Made by a program: the position numbers and the translations under genes. Positions 62,737-64,000 of a stretch of 64,000 bases of DNA are shown piece after piece. Source of the stretch: Firmicutes bacterium UBA2116 (GTDB taxonomy: Bacteria; Bacillota; Clostridia; Tissierellales; Sedimentibacteraceae). Below the pieces are notes generated by a model. That model saw only the letters and a program-made list of their open reading frames with translations, made no database searches and was not told where the DNA came from. The stretch covers positions 230,850-294,849 of the forward strand of contig DCYG01000044.1 in NCBI GenBank assembly GCA_002331025.1. Direction: 5' to 3'. Each line of letters begins with the position of its first letter. The first letter of the stretch is position 1.

Positions 62737-63981
62737 ATGGATGGCAATACAACAGCACAAATATTTCTTTTAATATTTCTTTTATCATGTTCGGCATTTT
62801 TTTCGGCATCAGAAACTGCACTTATGTCTATCAGTAAAATTAAATTAAGACATATGGCAGAAAATAATGTTAAGGGTGCAAGAACAGTGGAAAAATTGGT
62901 AAACAACTCAAATAAGCTATTAAGCGGCATTTTAATAGGAAACAATATTGTCAATATAGGAGCATCCGCGCTTGCAACCAAATTGGCAATGGATTTTTTT
63001 GGCGCTGCAGGCGTAGGAATTGCCACTGCAATAATGACAGTCCTGGTATTGGTTTTCGGTGAAATAACTCCAAAATCACTGGCAGCAAGCAACTCAGAAA
63101 GCATTTCGTTCAAGGTTTCCGGCTTGGTAACATTAATAATAAATTTATTAAGTCCGGTTATTTTCGTATTCAACAAGCTGACAAATTTAATTATCAAGCT
63201 GATCATTGGTAGTCAGGATAATGATAAACCGCTTATAACCGAGGATGAATTAAAAACCATGGTTGATGTCAGTCATGAAGAAGGCATAATTGAGCTTAAT
63301 GAAAAAGAAATGATAGAAAATGTTTTTGAATTTAACAATTTGAAAACTAAGGATATAATGACCAAGAGACAGGACATAGTTGCAATAAATATCAACAGTA
63401 CATACGAGGAAATTAAAAATGTATTTGCTAAGGAATTATATTCAAGGATTCCGGTTTATAAGGATGACATAGATAATATTGTCGGTATGCTTTATGTAAA
63501 AGACCTGTTTCATTACGAGGGGGACGTTCCTTTTAAAATAGACGATTATATGAGGGAAGTTTTTTATACATACGAAAACAACAATATAACGAAGCTGTTT
63601 TCATCAATGCAGAAAAATAAAATTACCATGGCCGTGGTATTGAATGAATACGCGGGAACAGAAGGAATTCTGACAACAGAGGATCTGGTGGAAGAAATAA
63701 TCGGAGACATAGTTGATGAACTGGATGAACACACTTATCACATAGAACAAATCAGTGAAAAAAAATATCTGGTCAACGGCGAGCTGAGAATAGAAAAGCT
63801 TAATAAATATTTAGATACTAATCTTCAATCAAAATACGTAAACACCATAGCCGGCTATGTAACAGAAAAGTTTGGCAGATTCCCCGAAGAAGGTGAGTCA
63901 ATTGAAACAGACAATATGAAAGTTACTGTAAAGGAAAATGGCAGGAATAAAATTGAAAGCTTGTTTATTGAAATAAAATAA
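62737..63981 (+). CDS. CNNM/CorC-HlyC family membrane protein with CBS domains
   Basis: A 414-residue hemolysin-C-like protein. An N-terminal CNNM membrane domain (about 1-180; FSASETALMSISKIKLRHMAENN and GEITPKSLAASNSESISF) is followed by a CBS pair (about 200-325; VFEFNNLKTKDIMTKRQDIVAI, LYSRIPVYKDDIDNIVGMLYVKDLF and VVLNEYAGTEGILTTEDLVEEIIGDI) and a C-terminal CorC_HlyC FAD-like domain (about 340-414; GRFPEEGESIETDN). Members affect Mg2+ or Co2+ export. The gene ends 19 nt before the window edge. It lies 60 nt after zupT on the same strand. Confidence 0.92.
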   Translation: MDGNTTAQIFLLIFLLSCSAFFSASETALMSISKIKLRHMAENNVKGARTVEKLVNNSNKLLSGILIGNNIVNIGASALATKLAMDFFGAAGVGIATAIMTVLVLVFGEITPKSLAASNSESISFKVSGLVTLIINLLSPVIFVFNKLTNLIIKLIIGSQDNDKPLITEDELKTMVDVSHEEGIIELNEKEMIENVFEFNNLKTKDIMTKRQDIVAININSTYEEIKNVFAKELYSRIPVYKDDIDNIVGMLYVKDLFHYEGDVPFKIDDYMREVFYTYENNNITKLFSSMQKNKITMAVVLNEYAGTEGILTTEDLVEEIIGDIVDELDEHTYHIEQISEKKYLVNGELRIEKLNKYLDTNLQSKYVNTIAGYVTEKFGRFPEEGESIETDNMKVTVKENGRNKIESLFIEIK

Positions 63982-64000
63982 TAAATTAAAGGCGGTTTTG

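Noticed and set aside
1..64000. tRNA or rRNA genes, CRISPR arrays, phage or transposase genes
   Set aside because: I looked on both strands and found no convincing example.

Overview
The window reads as chromosomal DNA of a low-GC anaerobic Firmicute of the class Clostridia (a Sedimentibacter- or Tissierella-like organism is possible, but I cannot fix the genus). The reasons are strongly AT-rich intergenic DNA, strong GGAGG ribosome sites with TTG and GTG starts, two T-box leaders, the indirect aminoacylation genes gatCAB, a type III glutamine synthetase, 2[4Fe-4S] ferredoxin-type proteins and several Clostridia-typical families (DUF4358, DHHW, DUF362, PadR-DUF2812 pair, an ANTAR regulator beside glutamine synthetase). 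I see no rRNA, tRNA, CRISPR array, transposase gene or phage module. Most genes are on the minus strand.

Layout. 1-5.1 kb: a TetR regulator and a very large secreted protein that runs off the left edge, behind one promoter with a 22-bp palindromic operator. 5.2-8.2 kb: a ferredoxin, a NapH-like iron-sulfur membrane protein, and a LysR regulator divergent from a YeiH-type exporter. 8.3-11.4 kb: the NHEJ pair ku-ligD. 11.5-23.6 kb: a mixed block (YitT, B3/B4 protein, flavodoxin, MBL hydrolase, an OmpR-type two-component system, a frameshifted methyltransferase, a diguanylate cyclase, MATE transporter, a sorbosone-dehydrogenase-like propeller, DUF4256, DUF362). 23.7-29.9 kb: T-box - aspS - gatC - gatA - gatB - sfsA, a transamidation operon. 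29.9-39 kb: nitrogen and carbamoyl-phosphate metabolism: glnN (GSIII), carAB with a leader peptide and attenuator, glnA (GSI) and an ANTAR protein. 39-47 kb: an ECF sigma operon, an SGNH-MBOAT-DHHW cassette whose last gene is cut short, and a second two-component system. 47-51.5 kb: a His T-box, an amino-acid ABC transporter and an M20 amidohydrolase. 51.5-60 kb: tocopherol-cyclase-like protein, PadR-DUF2812, and a second acyltransferase cassette (DUF4358-MBOAT-DHHW-lipoprotein). 60-64 kb: a Cache-GGDEF cyclase, a ZupT zinc transporter and a CNNM/CBS membrane protein.

The most interesting signals are regulatory RNA and DNA. (a) carAB has a 36-codon leader ORF, with its own strong ribosome site, whose stop codon lies in the loop of an intrinsic terminator; this looks like translation-coupled attenuation. 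(b) The aspS-gatCAB T-box has the overlapping specifier GAAC (Glu GAA and Asn AAC), matching the known two-codon T-box logic. (c) The two T-box operons share a structured repeat of about 120 bp in the same place, between the T-box terminator and the first gene. (d) A 121-bp repeat with terminal inverted repeats occurs twice, and one copy supplies the end of carB. (e) Cognate-looking operators lie beside their regulators for TetR, LysR, OmpR, PadR and ECF systems.
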